A stretch of DNA of 59,558 nucleotides from Methyloterricola oryzae (GTDB taxonomy: Bacteria; Pseudomonadota; Gammaproteobacteria; Methylococcales; Methylococcaceae), in the NCBI RefSeq assembly GCF_000934725.1, contig NZ_JYNS01000020.1, positions 1-59,558 on the forward strand. The letters are read 5' to 3'. The notes below the pieces were generated by a model. The model was not told the origin of the DNA. It saw only the letters and a list, made by a program, of their open reading frames with translations, and searched no databases. This document shows positions 46,373 to 54,791 of this stretch, in pieces. The position numbers and the translations under genes are program-made. Each line of letters begins with the position of its first letter. Position 1 is the stretch's first letter.

Positions 46373-46984
46373 GTGGAAGCCTTGACGCCCACCTGCATGA
46401 GTACTGACGATAGCCCCGAGGTGTCGATGCCCGCCAGCCACATCGGGGTGGCCGAGCAGGGAAAATGCTACGCCTTGCAAGGTAAGCATGACTGGGCACT
46501 GGCCTATTACCGGGAAGCCATTCGCATGACCGTGCAGGCCGGCGAGCACGAGATCGTATTCCGCCACTATTTGGAATGCGTACTGGAATCTCTGGAACTG
46601 ACCGGGGCCTACGACGAGGTACTCGATTACTGCGACAAGGCCCTCGCGTTGTTGGCCGGTTCAGAGAGCACGCCTCATACCGAAATGGAACTCGCGCACA
46701 TCCTGCAAAGGCAAGGGGTCGCACACCTCAAGGCCGGTCAGCGCGAGGAGGCATCCGCCGCCCTGCGCCGGGCGGTGGAAAAGGCCAAGGCGCTCGGCTG
46801 GTCGCTGCCACTCGCGGCAACGCTGCTCGGCTGGGTAGAGCGCGGGTTGCAGGTGGATTCCCGGCGCATCGTCGCCGAGCAACAGCGAAACAGGTACTTT
46901 ATTGTCAGACCCGAAACGGTCGATGCGGCGCGAGCGGTCAAGCTGCCCAACGAATCGCTGATTCTCGGGCTGGCGTCCCGCTGA
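46373..46984 (+). CDS. Novel cluster gene 5: TPR-repeat protein
   Basis: A 203-residue helical protein with two to three TPR-like repeats: GKCYALQGKHDWALAYYREA, SLELTGAYDEVLDYCDKAL and GVAHLKAGQREEASAALRRA. The start is either GTG at 46373, with AAGAGG about ten bases upstream, or ATG at 46397. It begins 14 bases after gene 4. TPR proteins commonly act as chaperones or scaffolds, which would fit an assembly factor in this cluster. Confidence 0.75.
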   Translation: MEALTPTCMSTDDSPEVSMPASHIGVAEQGKCYALQGKHDWALAYYREAIRMTVQAGEHEIVFRHYLECVLESLELTGAYDEVLDYCDKALALLAGSESTPHTEMELAHILQRQGVAHLKAGQREEASAALRRAVEKAKALGWSLPLAATLLGWVERGLQVDSRRIVAEQQRNRYFIVRPETVDAARAVKLPNESLILGLASR

Positions 46985-47067
46985 TGAAAGACTTGGCAGA
47001 GCGCGATACCTTGCCGAAGCGAGCTATCGATTGTAGTGACCTAACCTGAGTCCGCCGAGAACCGATT

Positions 47068-47544
47068 ATGACGAGCGTCACGCACATGTTGGAACAGTCG
47101 CCGCTGCCGAAGGTGGTGGAGACGCTCGGAGCGGCCATCGCCGAGGCCCAATTGATGCTCGACAAGCGAACGATCGAGGTCGTCCGGGAACTCCAGAAGG
47201 TCGACACGAGCATTCCGGGCCTACCCCAAAAATCGATGCTGGAACTCGGTTTCATGCCTAACTTCTACCATTTCTCCGAGGCCACCATCATCGCCAGGGT
47301 GGCTTTCACCAGTGTGCAGTCGCAGGAGTTCAGGGTAGGCGCGAAGTTGGGCCTGAAATACGGGATCTTCTCGGCATCGGTCAATGCCTCGTACAGCAAC
47401 AAGTATTCCTTCACGGCGGAGGCGTCCAGCGAGATCAGGACACGAATCGTGTCCCTGCCGCCGCCCGAGCCACTGGCGGCCATTATCCAGTCCGCGCCCC
47501 GCGACACGCGTCGGCCGACGGAGACCGAGCTGAAAGAAGAATAG
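47068..47544 (+). CDS. Novel cluster gene 6: AEAQ/ELGF/VPPP-family protein, short form
   Basis: A 158-residue protein with all three modules in minimal form: module 1 at 10-36 (LPKVVETLGAAIAEAQLMLD), module 2 at 56-80 (SMLELGFMPNFYHFSEATI) and module 3 at 107-135 (VNASYSNKYSFTAEASSEIR, then RIVSLPPP). It ends in a polar tail. It is the most compact full-module member and so a good reference for the family fold. No signal peptide or membrane segment. Confidence 0.78.
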   Translation: MTSVTHMLEQSPLPKVVETLGAAIAEAQLMLDKRTIEVVRELQKVDTSIPGLPQKSMLELGFMPNFYHFSEATIIARVAFTSVQSQEFRVGAKLGLKYGIFSASVNASYSNKYSFTAEASSEIRTRIVSLPPPEPLAAIIQSAPRDTRRPTETELKEE

Positions 47545-47583
47545 CGGGTCAACCCCATCATTCCAGACTAATCAGGAGGCACG

Positions 47584-48411
47584 ATGGCTGTAGGTGGTGT
47601 AAACATCGGACAGGAATTGCTCAATGTTCCCATGGGGGACATGATCCGCTCCATGGCGCTGGCGATTGCCGAGGCGCAATGGGCACTGGATAAGGCGAGC
47701 ATGACAGTCACCGAGTTGATGAGCGGGCAGCGCCTGCTTCGCGACCTCGATACTGGCGAATTGCTGAACGCCAACGGCAAACCTCTGGCCGGCGACGGAC
47801 AAGGTTCTAATGGGGCCGAGAAGAAGCCGCACATCGTGGATTCCCGCGTTTTCTTCGGCTACACCTACGTTACTCTCACCTTTAACGCGAGCGGTAAAGT
47901 TACCGCAACCAACGGGGTCGTTGAAAAGGAAGCGAGAGATACGACTGCGGATGAAAAGCAGGCGATGGGATATGAGGCAGTAACCTCCGTTAAAACGCTT
48001 CATCTCCGTATCCCCCAAAAGCTCAGCATGATTGAACTGGGCTTCGTTCCGACGTTCTACCAGTTCGTCGAAACCATCATCGAGGTCAAGATGGACTGCA
48101 GAGTCATTGGCACGACGGACGACTCTAGGAGCAGCGGACAATCCAACACCAATTCTGCCCATCAGAACTCCGGCCATTGGTGGTGGTACAACGGCGGCGT
48201 GTATGGCAGTCAGAATGCCCAGGTGACGACATCCCACGTAAACGCCGCTTATTCCAGCAAGTACAGCTACGATGCGGGCGGCTCGAGCTGGCTCAAAACC
48301 CGGCTGGTTCCTGTGCCGCCGCCCGCTGCTTTGGAGGCGCGCGTTCGCGACTTGATGGAAATCGAAAGCGCCTACCGAAAGGGTATTTCGACCAAAACCG
48401 AAACCAAATAA
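47584..48411 (+). CDS. Novel cluster gene 7: AEAQ/ELGF/VPPP-family protein with insertion
   Basis: A 275-residue protein with a strong AGGAGG ribosome binding site. Module 1 is at 9-45 (ELLNVPMGDMIRSMALAIAE, AQWALDKASM). An inserted beta-rich stretch follows at 50-145, then module 2 at 148-172 (LSMIELGFVPTFYQFVETII), an N/S/G/W-rich loop at 185-210 (GHWWWYNGGVYG), and module 3 at 217-248 (HVNAAYSSKYSYDAGGSSWL, RLVPVPPPAALEARV). It has no signal peptide. With genes 8 and 14 it defines the family best. Confidence 0.8.
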   Translation: MAVGGVNIGQELLNVPMGDMIRSMALAIAEAQWALDKASMTVTELMSGQRLLRDLDTGELLNANGKPLAGDGQGSNGAEKKPHIVDSRVFFGYTYVTLTFNASGKVTATNGVVEKEARDTTADEKQAMGYEAVTSVKTLHLRIPQKLSMIELGFVPTFYQFVETIIEVKMDCRVIGTTDDSRSSGQSNTNSAHQNSGHWWWYNGGVYGSQNAQVTTSHVNAAYSSKYSYDAGGSSWLKTRLVPVPPPAALEARVRDLMEIESAYRKGISTKTETK

Positions 48412-48489
48412 GCGTCGAACCTAATGAGCGGCAGAATCGCGGTCGATTGCGTGAGCTTGTCTTAACGCCTAGCCATCGGAGCTAATTTA

Positions 48490-49116
48490 ATGAACGACGT
48501 AGTCATTAAGAATAGCGGGGCCCCTAAGCCGGACAACATCGGCCAGGATTTGCTGCAGGTCCCGTTTCCCGAAATGGTGAAAGCCATCGCGGTCGGTATT
48601 GCCGAAGCGCAATTGGCCTTGGATATGACGAGCCTCAAGATCGCGCAACTCATGTCGGGGGCAGCCTTCGAAACCAACGGGCAAGGCGACGGCAAGACCA
48701 CAACGGTCAGCAGTTCGAGCAGGAATCTCGTAGAATTTGGCGGTAATAAGTACTCGCTGCTCGAACTCGGCTTCACGCCAACCTTCTATCAGTTCGTCGA
48801 TACCATTATCGAAATCAAGATGTCGATCAGCATGAGTCGGGAAAAGTCCGACACGCGCAGCACTTTCGACCTCTTTTCCCAGGTCGGGTACGAAGCGTCC
48901 ATGGGATTCATGGGCGCGCGAGCCACGGCTAGCCTCAACGTCTCTACCGTCAGTGCATCTTTTGCGTCCAAATACCAGTACAGCGCAGAGGGCTCAAGCC
49001 TGATGCGGACCAAACTCGTTCCCGTGCCGCCGCCCGCCATTCTGGAGGAGCGCATTCGGCTTTTGCTTGTCGAGGGGGCGCAAAAGCGGGACCCGACAAG
49101 TGCGGCTACCATCTGA
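48490..49116 (+). CDS. Novel cluster gene 8: AEAQ/ELGF/VPPP-family protein
   Basis: A 208-residue protein. Module 1 is at 16-52 (IGQDLLQVPFPEMVKAIAVG, IAEAQLALDMTS), module 2 at 88-112 (SLLELGFTPTFYQFVDTIIE) and module 3 at 152-188 (VSASFASKYQYSAEGSSLMR, KLVPVPPPAILEERI). A Gly/Ala/Met-rich linker (EASMGFMGARATASLNVST) separates 2 and 3. It shares the module order of gene 7 without the large insertion. Cytoplasmic by sequence. Confidence 0.8.
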   Translation: MNDVVIKNSGAPKPDNIGQDLLQVPFPEMVKAIAVGIAEAQLALDMTSLKIAQLMSGAAFETNGQGDGKTTTVSSSSRNLVEFGGNKYSLLELGFTPTFYQFVDTIIEIKMSISMSREKSDTRSTFDLFSQVGYEASMGFMGARATASLNVSTVSASFASKYQYSAEGSSLMRTKLVPVPPPAILEERIRLLLVEGAQKRDPTSAATI

Positions 49117-49210
49117 GACATCCCAGGTGCCGTAGTCAAGCCGCCGCCGTCGCCAACGGAGATATCGCAAGACATTACGCAAGCCGGCCAGAGCCCACCT
49201 ACCGTTACCT

Positions 49211-50140
49211 ATGGCAACCGACCTTTACCTAAGCTGGCAGGACCTGCTCGAAGAAGACGCGCTGGAGTCACAGAACGGTGCGATGGCACCGCTGGTCGAT
49301 GGGCAGATCTCCGCAGAGGAAGCGGTCAGCGAGGACGCGCAGCTTCCAGACGAAATCCTGGCCCTATTCGAGGAACGGGAGCGGCTGGAAAAGGAGCTCA
49401 AGGCGTTGGCCGGCGGGGGCGGAACTGCGCCGGAGGATAAGCGCGCCGCGCTGATGTTCGCGGTTAAGGTGCACACCAAGGAAACCCGCCTGGAGGAACG
49501 GCGGCAGCGCCTTCGGGACGAGCGGAGGCAGGAGCAGGCCAAGCGCATTTTAGAGCGTCGCTTGAATGAAGCACGGCTGGCTGCGCTGCGCGCCCGCAAG
49601 GCTGCGGAACGCCGCGAGGAAGAGACCGAACGCATTAAGCTGCGCGAGCGCTGGGACCGGGAGCGCGTAGAAGCGGCAAAGGAGTCTGCCCGGAAGCAAT
49701 TGCTGGAAGCCAAATGGGCGGCGCGGCGGGACGCCCGGCGTGATACAGCCCAAGCCTTCAGTTTGAAAATCGGCTCTGCGGGCCCTGGACAGGCGACAGC
49801 CACTCCAGACCGCAGGACAGCGGAGAACAGGCTAAGTGATGGGGCCAGCCTGAGGGACGTTCCGCGATGGGACCGGGCCCGCGCCGAAGCAGGCTCGAAA
49901 GCCCTTTTGGATCGCCGACTCGAGGCCCACTGGGGGGAGTGCCGTGATGCCCGTCGCCTTGACGCAAATACGCACGACGGCCGCCCGGTCGCAACCAAGT
50001 CTACTGCGAGGCAGGAATTTCTTCGCTGGGAAGAAGACCGGGATACGCGGAGGGATCGAGCGTCGGAACTGCGCAAGGAGCAGCGGCGGGAAGAGATGCG
50101 GACCGGCGGCTCCAGGGGCCGCAACCGCTTCTCGGTCTGA
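49211..50140 (+). CDS. Novel cluster gene 9: highly charged coiled-coil protein
   Basis: A 309-residue protein. After an acidic N-terminal part (1-60) nearly the whole chain is Arg/Glu/Ala/Lys-rich, predicted to form long helices (RRQRLRDERRQEQAKRILER; LRARKAAERREEETERIKLR), with WxxxRxARR-like units recurring near 170, 240 and 270. The antisense strand also stays open over its length, a by-product of the Arg-rich codons. No enzymatic motif. It might be a rod, spacer or nucleic-acid-binding element of the assembly. Confidence 0.65.
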   Translation: MATDLYLSWQDLLEEDALESQNGAMAPLVDGQISAEEAVSEDAQLPDEILALFEERERLEKELKALAGGGGTAPEDKRAALMFAVKVHTKETRLEERRQRLRDERRQEQAKRILERRLNEARLAALRARKAAERREEETERIKLRERWDRERVEAAKESARKQLLEAKWAARRDARRDTAQAFSLKIGSAGPGQATATPDRRTAENRLSDGASLRDVPRWDRARAEAGSKALLDRRLEAHWGECRDARRLDANTHDGRPVATKSTARQEFLRWEEDRDTRRDRASELRKEQRREEMRTGGSRGRNRFSV

Positions 50141-50204
50141 TCCATCGCTTGGCACCCTCGATTTGCCAAGCCGCCCGCCCGTAAATGCCAAGGAGAGGCC
50201 CGTG

Positions 50205-50285
50205 ATGACAAATAAAAAGACACAGTACGATCTTCCATGGCTGAACAAACAAAACAAATCAACACCAGCATCGACGAGTACCTGA
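50205..50285 (+). CDS. Possible 26-codon leader ORF overlapping gene 10
   Basis: ATG at 50205 follows AGGAGAGG by a good distance and reads MTNKKTQYDLPWLNKQNKST plus six residues. It overlaps the start of gene 10 in another frame. Gene 10 itself has no visible ribosome binding site, so this micro-ORF could couple its translation. A chance ORF is equally possible. Confidence 0.3.
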   Translation: MTNKKTQYDLPWLNKQNKSTPASTST

Positions 50286-50944
50286 TTAGTCTCGCCAATA
50301 GCATCAACCACGCTCAGCGCTATATCAGCCAACTCCGCGTCGTAGGCCAGGAAGGCCAACCCACCGTGACTTACCAACTACCTCGTGTGGACTTCGAGCT
50401 GAAGTTGCTCTTCCAACTCACCGCCACGCGTCCGGAGACCGCAGGGTTGCAACGCGATATGGCCCGCAGCGTAGGTGGCGCCTATCTGGCGGCGACGCCC
50501 ATTAGCCTGGAAACCGGCGAAGTCGACAGCGCCACCGCCGCTGCGGCAAGTACCATAAAGGGCAGTTTCGTGGCCGTGCCGATACATGGTGGCGCGCCGC
50601 CTCCTATCGTATCGATCGCGTGGACTCGATCGGACAAAGCCATAGACATAAAGGTTTCCGTTCGTTCGGCGATTGGCCAGAACCTCCCGAATGTGGAAGT
50701 CGAGTTCAATTTGGATAGGAGCCTGGCGAAACGCGTGAATCCGGCGTTGGGCACTGAAACCGAGGAGGCGAATGTACTGGCTGAAACCTCGCTGTCTGCC
50801 GTCATCGCGCGGACCGATCCGAGGGGCGAGGCTACGAGTACGCTGATGATCGGAGAGAAGGCGCTAGGCCGTAAAGTCCCCGTGGTCATCGACGTCATGG
50901 GCATAACCAAGACCATGATTTTCGAGACGACTGGGAACCCATGA
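50237..50944 (+). CDS. Novel cluster gene 10: divergent beta-rich relative of the family
   Basis: A 235-residue protein. It begins with a helix (SIDEYLISLANSINHAQRYI), continues with a strand (VTYQLPRVDFELKLLFQL) that mirrors module 2, and has STIKGSFVAVPIHGGAPPP near 105-123, which recalls module 3. The second half resembles an Ig-like beta sandwich (AWTRSDKAIDIKVSVRSAIG, EVEFNLDRSLAKRVN). The relation to genes 6-8 is by eye and distant. The stop overlaps the next start by four bases. Confidence 0.65.
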   Translation: MAEQTKQINTSIDEYLISLANSINHAQRYISQLRVVGQEGQPTVTYQLPRVDFELKLLFQLTATRPETAGLQRDMARSVGGAYLAATPISLETGEVDSATAAAASTIKGSFVAVPIHGGAPPPIVSIAWTRSDKAIDIKVSVRSAIGQNLPNVEVEFNLDRSLAKRVNPALGTETEEANVLAETSLSAVIARTDPRGEATSTLMIGEKALGRKVPVVIDVMGITKTMIFETTGNP

Positions 50945-52488
50945 CTGACATTAATTACCGTATCGTCCCACCCGCGCTGGCCTTGGGGGGAGGGGCGGTG
51001 ATGGATACTGCATCGATCCCCTTAAAAGAAGGCAAGTACGTCAGGGCATTCTCGATCGCTTTCTGGTTCAAGCCTATGGCCTATCCCGCAGAAAATGGCG
51101 GTAGGTCCGTTTTCGAGGCCCATGTCAGGTCGGAGTCCGGCCAGCACCATAGGTTGGTTCTCAGGTTCGGGCACGATGGGTTTTACGGGGTTTTCCCGTC
51201 CCGTCAAAACGCTCCGACACCTCTTAAAAAGCCCCTTGAATTAGGGCAATGGGTGCATCTCGCGCTTATTTTTTCTGGCGACAAGCTGACCATGTTCGTT
51301 TACGTTCCCTCGGAGCAGCGCCATTACACCGCAGTGTCGCCAATCCAGCCGTTGGCCTATCGCCTGGAGTTACTGTATCTGTGTGGACGCGAATCGGCTC
51401 ACAACTGGTTCGCCGAACTACGTTTATGGGCGAGAGAAAAGACGCCGGAAGAGCTGATTCAAGAGGCAACCAGAAGCCTGATTGGAAATGAGTGGCCACT
51501 CATCGGCTATTGGCGAATCGACGAGGGCCAAGGACGGATGCTGGTAGACAGCGCGCACGACGGGGGCACCGGTGACAAATTCGGGAACGACGGCGTGATG
51601 GTAGGCGGCCGTTGGCAAGCCGACTCCGGTTTGGAAATCAGCATCGGCTTGTTCCGTCGTGCTCAAGGCGATTGGACATACCGTGAAGGCGGGCGGATGG
51701 AATTCATGAAGCACCACGGTGCGGATGGGCACCCGGGGGAATGGCTGGAGCCACTGGAACCCGAGCGCGAGCTTGCTCAAGTGGAGGCCTTGCTCAGGCT
51801 TCGGGAACCGATGGCACGTTTTGCCGAACACCAGTCTAGGCTCGCGCAGCGGGGTATCCCGGAAAAGAAGGAGAGCGTATCTAAGCTCGAAGGCCAAGTC
51901 GAAAACGCTGAACGGGACGTCCATCTCGAGCAGGAGAAGGCGGAAGGCGAAATGGCCGAGCACATCAAGCGTATCGAAGCCGATAAGGCAGCGTGGCTAG
52001 CCGAATTGAGCAAGTTGGAGAAGAGTCCGCCGAAGGACCTGAAAGATTTAATATTCAAGGTGCAGGAGGGTCTCGCGAAAGGCCGTAACGCACTGGGCAG
52101 CGGGACGAGCCCGCTTTACGGCCTCGCCACCGCTAGCCTGGAGATTCGGATGATGCCCGGCCCCGGGGGCCGAGGGGTCTATCTGCCCTCCACCGACATG
52201 GTCGTCGACCCCGACAGGTTGAGCACTTTGAAACTGCGGTTTCGGGAGATGCCTGAGGAACCCAAAGGGGCACCGGTGAAGCTACCCGCTGTGTGGGACG
52301 CGTCGGAAGATTACGCTCGAAGAAAACTGGAGCAGGCGGGCTTTAGTGTCGCTGTCGCTTATCAGGAAGTGGCCGACAGCAAGCAGGAAGGGCGAGTCCT
52401 CGACGTAATTAAGCCCACGCAGGGTGCAAAGGAGATGGAAATGACGGTGACTATCATCGTCGGGCGCGGACCGGCAGTGCTGCCGTGA
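50941..52488 (+). CDS. Novel cluster gene 11: LamG-like, coiled-coil and PASTA-like protein
   Basis: A 515-residue protein. Residues about 15-190 form a concanavalin-like LamG domain (FSIAFWFKP, LGQWVHLALIFSGDKLTMFV, AELRLWAREKTPEEL), closed by the frequent LIGNEWPLIGYWRIDEGQG. A coiled coil follows at about 275-370. Residues 380-440 form a small beta module ending TLKLRFREMPEEPKG, and a PASTA-like domain lies at about 440-515 (AVWDASEDYARRKLEQAGFS). It has no signal peptide, although LamG and PASTA domains usually act outside the cell. Same architecture as gene 12. Confidence 0.78.
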   Translation: MTDINYRIVPPALALGGGAVMDTASIPLKEGKYVRAFSIAFWFKPMAYPAENGGRSVFEAHVRSESGQHHRLVLRFGHDGFYGVFPSRQNAPTPLKKPLELGQWVHLALIFSGDKLTMFVYVPSEQRHYTAVSPIQPLAYRLELLYLCGRESAHNWFAELRLWAREKTPEELIQEATRSLIGNEWPLIGYWRIDEGQGRMLVDSAHDGGTGDKFGNDGVMVGGRWQADSGLEISIGLFRRAQGDWTYREGGRMEFMKHHGADGHPGEWLEPLEPERELAQVEALLRLREPMARFAEHQSRLAQRGIPEKKESVSKLEGQVENAERDVHLEQEKAEGEMAEHIKRIEADKAAWLAELSKLEKSPPKDLKDLIFKVQEGLAKGRNALGSGTSPLYGLATASLEIRMMPGPGGRGVYLPSTDMVVDPDRLSTLKLRFREMPEEPKGAPVKLPAVWDASEDYARRKLEQAGFSVAVAYQEVADSKQEGRVLDVIKPTQGAKEMEMTVTIIVGRGPAVLP

Positions 52489-52553
52489 CCTGAGCGAAAT
52501 GGAGAAATCAACATGCGAAATCTAGCGAACATTGATGTCTGGAGCAGGACTCG

Positions 52554-54068
52554 ATGGCTGACTTGAACTCCGTGCCGGCGGTAAGGCTGGGTCCGATGAA
52601 CTTGAGCACTCTCAGGGAGGCGCTTGATGGCCGCGTGAGCGGGGACGTCGAGCGCTACCTCGCTTCTCCGACTGTTGCTGAAACCATTACGCTCCCGCTC
52701 CCCCGAGAACGAGCAGCGTTCGGCGGCGACTCATCATTCACGGTTGAGTTCAGCACTTTCGGATCGATCACGGGATATGACACACGAATTCTGCATCTCG
52801 TCGTCCAAGATGGCTCTGTCTGCAAATTGATTAGCCTGGCACAAAGGTCGGTCGATGGACTGTCTTATGATCTTTCACAAACTTTCAATTCCAATTTCTT
52901 GAAGGACCAATGGACGCCCTGGTCGCTTAGCGTGAACGGGGACGGGGTGCGCTGGGCAGTCCTCCAGGGAGAACCGCGGCAACCTTGGTGCAACTTCATA
53001 AGGTTTCCAACCCGCTATGAGCGAATGCCGGTCAGAGCCATCATTCTGGGGTGGGAACCGCGCTATACGGTCGCGGGGGTGGCGCTTTATTTTGCGGAAG
53101 TACGCGTGTGGGGCGGCTCAACCCCGCTCAACGAACCTGCGGAACAACTAGAGGAACTCGCTAACCGCCGGCTCCACGGCCAAGAGCCCAACCTCGTGGG
53201 TTATTGGGTGCTCGGCGAAGGCTCCGGCAGCCAGCTACAGAATTCCTCCCGATTCGCCTCGGCGGAGACACGTGGCACCCTCACTGGGGGAAGCTGGCTT
53301 TCCGCCGCCGATTCGTCGCTTAAGCTGGACTGCAGCCTAGAGCAGCTTCGAAAGCGCCGGCAAGAATTGCAAGCCAAAGCGGAGGAGATCCAAGGTTATA
53401 GGGATACAGCCGAGCAAGGAACCTTCACAAACAACGAGCTGGATCAGCATATCGCGAGACTGGAAGGGCAACTGGCTGACGCACGGGCGCGAAAAAACGC
53501 CATACCCGGCAAAACCAAGGAGGCCAAGGCGACCGAAGACACTAAATTCGAGAAATGGAAGACAGCCACAGGGCCGCGAGGCGAGGTTACCTTGCATGAC
53601 TTCACCGAGGCCTTCATCAGCAGCGTGCGGGAGGCCAGCATGGAGCTTCAGACGCCCGCCGACCTGCATCGCTATTATTTGCAGAGCGTGGGATTGGAAG
53701 CCAAACTGCTGCCGCTTCAAAAAGAAGGCCAGAGCGAATTACTGGCACAATTCCCGCTTCCCGTTGATGATGTCCAGGCAAAGCAGCTCACCACGCTGAG
53801 CTTGAGCTTCGCGCTTCGTCCACCGGAACCCAAGGAGCAGCTGGCACGCGTTCCTGATGTCCGGGGAAATACCTTCCTGGCGGCGCATCGACTGCTTGAA
53901 GGCGCCGGGTTCAAGGTCGAAACTCTCGATCAGGCGATCGAAGATCCCAAGTTATACGACCGAGTGATCAGTCAGGAGCCGAATTCGGGTCTGGAAAGGC
54001 CGTTCGGTTTTCCCGTGATCATTATGCTCGGCCGTGCCAGTCAGCGAGGGTCGGATGGCACTCCGTAA
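52554..54068 (+). CDS. Novel cluster gene 12: paralog of gene 11 (LamG-like, coiled coil, PASTA)
   Basis: A 504-residue protein with the same order as gene 11: a LamG-like part ending LHGQEPNLVGYWVLGEGSG (about 205-223), a coiled coil at about 260-330 (LRKRRQELQAKAEEIQGYRD), the TLSLSFALRPPEPKE strand, and a PASTA domain at 430-500 (VPDVRGNTFLAAHRLLEGAG, then VISQEPNSG). The start has GGAG about ten bases upstream; a 17-codon ORF beginning at 52513 overlaps it. No signal peptide. The pair arose by duplication and divergence. Confidence 0.78.
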   Translation: MADLNSVPAVRLGPMNLSTLREALDGRVSGDVERYLASPTVAETITLPLPRERAAFGGDSSFTVEFSTFGSITGYDTRILHLVVQDGSVCKLISLAQRSVDGLSYDLSQTFNSNFLKDQWTPWSLSVNGDGVRWAVLQGEPRQPWCNFIRFPTRYERMPVRAIILGWEPRYTVAGVALYFAEVRVWGGSTPLNEPAEQLEELANRRLHGQEPNLVGYWVLGEGSGSQLQNSSRFASAETRGTLTGGSWLSAADSSLKLDCSLEQLRKRRQELQAKAEEIQGYRDTAEQGTFTNNELDQHIARLEGQLADARARKNAIPGKTKEAKATEDTKFEKWKTATGPRGEVTLHDFTEAFISSVREASMELQTPADLHRYYLQSVGLEAKLLPLQKEGQSELLAQFPLPVDDVQAKQLTTLSLSFALRPPEPKEQLARVPDVRGNTFLAAHRLLEGAGFKVETLDQAIEDPKLYDRVISQEPNSGLERPFGFPVIIMLGRASQRGSDGTP

Positions 54069-54100
54069 CCCGCGGTTGCTTGAGAAAATAGGAGTTCGTA

Positions 54101-54781
54101 ATGCCGAAAGCAAATGAGTTAGGCGAGATTACACAGGCCCTCTCTGCGCCTCTGGGTGAACTGATCGCCGCCGTCGGGCGGGGCGTGGCGGAGGCGCAAT
54201 GGGCGCTCGACCAGCATACGCTCGAGTCCTTCAAGGCCATCTATGGTAGTGACGACGTGCTTTATCGGGAACTGCGCGACCTCGGCTATCAGCCCACCTG
54301 GTATAGAATCCCAGAAGCAACAGCGGAGATTTACGTAACGCTGTCGGCCTCCGGTAAGGAAACCATGACTTCGTCGGTCCCGAATATAGCGCCGTCCGGC
54401 GCCGTCCCGGCCGTGAATGAACCGTCGGGACGGATCGAGCTTTATGCCACGCCGGTGGACGCGAGCTTCAGCAACACCTACGACTACCGCTTGCAAGCGT
54501 GCAGCCAGCTCAAGTTCCGGGTCGTACCGGTACCCGCCTCGGATGGTGCGGACGGGATGAAGGTGGTGCCGCAGCTGCTCGGCCAGACCTACGCCGACGC
54601 CACGGCCTTGCTTGACAGACTCGGAATCATCCACGGGCTTGAGCACGAATTCATCGAGCCCCGCGGCGATGAAACCATCGCAAGCACTCAACCGGGGGCC
54701 GGCAGCGTATTACCGGCCGGACGAAAGCTGGTACTGACCTTGTCTGGCAAGGCTTCCATGCCTCCAGCCGCGTCCACCTAG
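54101..54781 (+). CDS. Novel cluster gene 13: AEAQ-family module fused to PASTA
   Basis: A 226-residue protein. Module 1 is at 8-40 (LSAPLGELIAAVGRGVAEAQ), a divergent module 2 at 57-78 (LRDLGYQPTWYRIPEATAEI) and a divergent module 3 at 113-147 (VDASFSNTYDYRLQACSQLK, VVPVP). A PASTA domain follows at about 152-218 (VPQLLGQTYADATALLDRLG; STQPGAGSVLPAG). This fusion links the AEAQ family to the PASTA proteins of genes 11 and 12 and argues for one functional system. No signal peptide. Confidence 0.8.
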   Translation: MPKANELGEITQALSAPLGELIAAVGRGVAEAQWALDQHTLESFKAIYGSDDVLYRELRDLGYQPTWYRIPEATAEIYVTLSASGKETMTSSVPNIAPSGAVPAVNEPSGRIELYATPVDASFSNTYDYRLQACSQLKFRVVPVPASDGADGMKVVPQLLGQTYADATALLDRLGIIHGLEHEFIEPRGDETIASTQPGAGSVLPAGRKLVLTLSGKASMPPAAST

Positions 54782-54791
54782 GAATCGAGTC

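Noticed and set aside
49225-50307. 360-codon minus-strand ORF
   Set aside because: A low-complexity Ser/Arg/Ala product, the complement of the Arg/Glu-rich coiled-coil gene 9.
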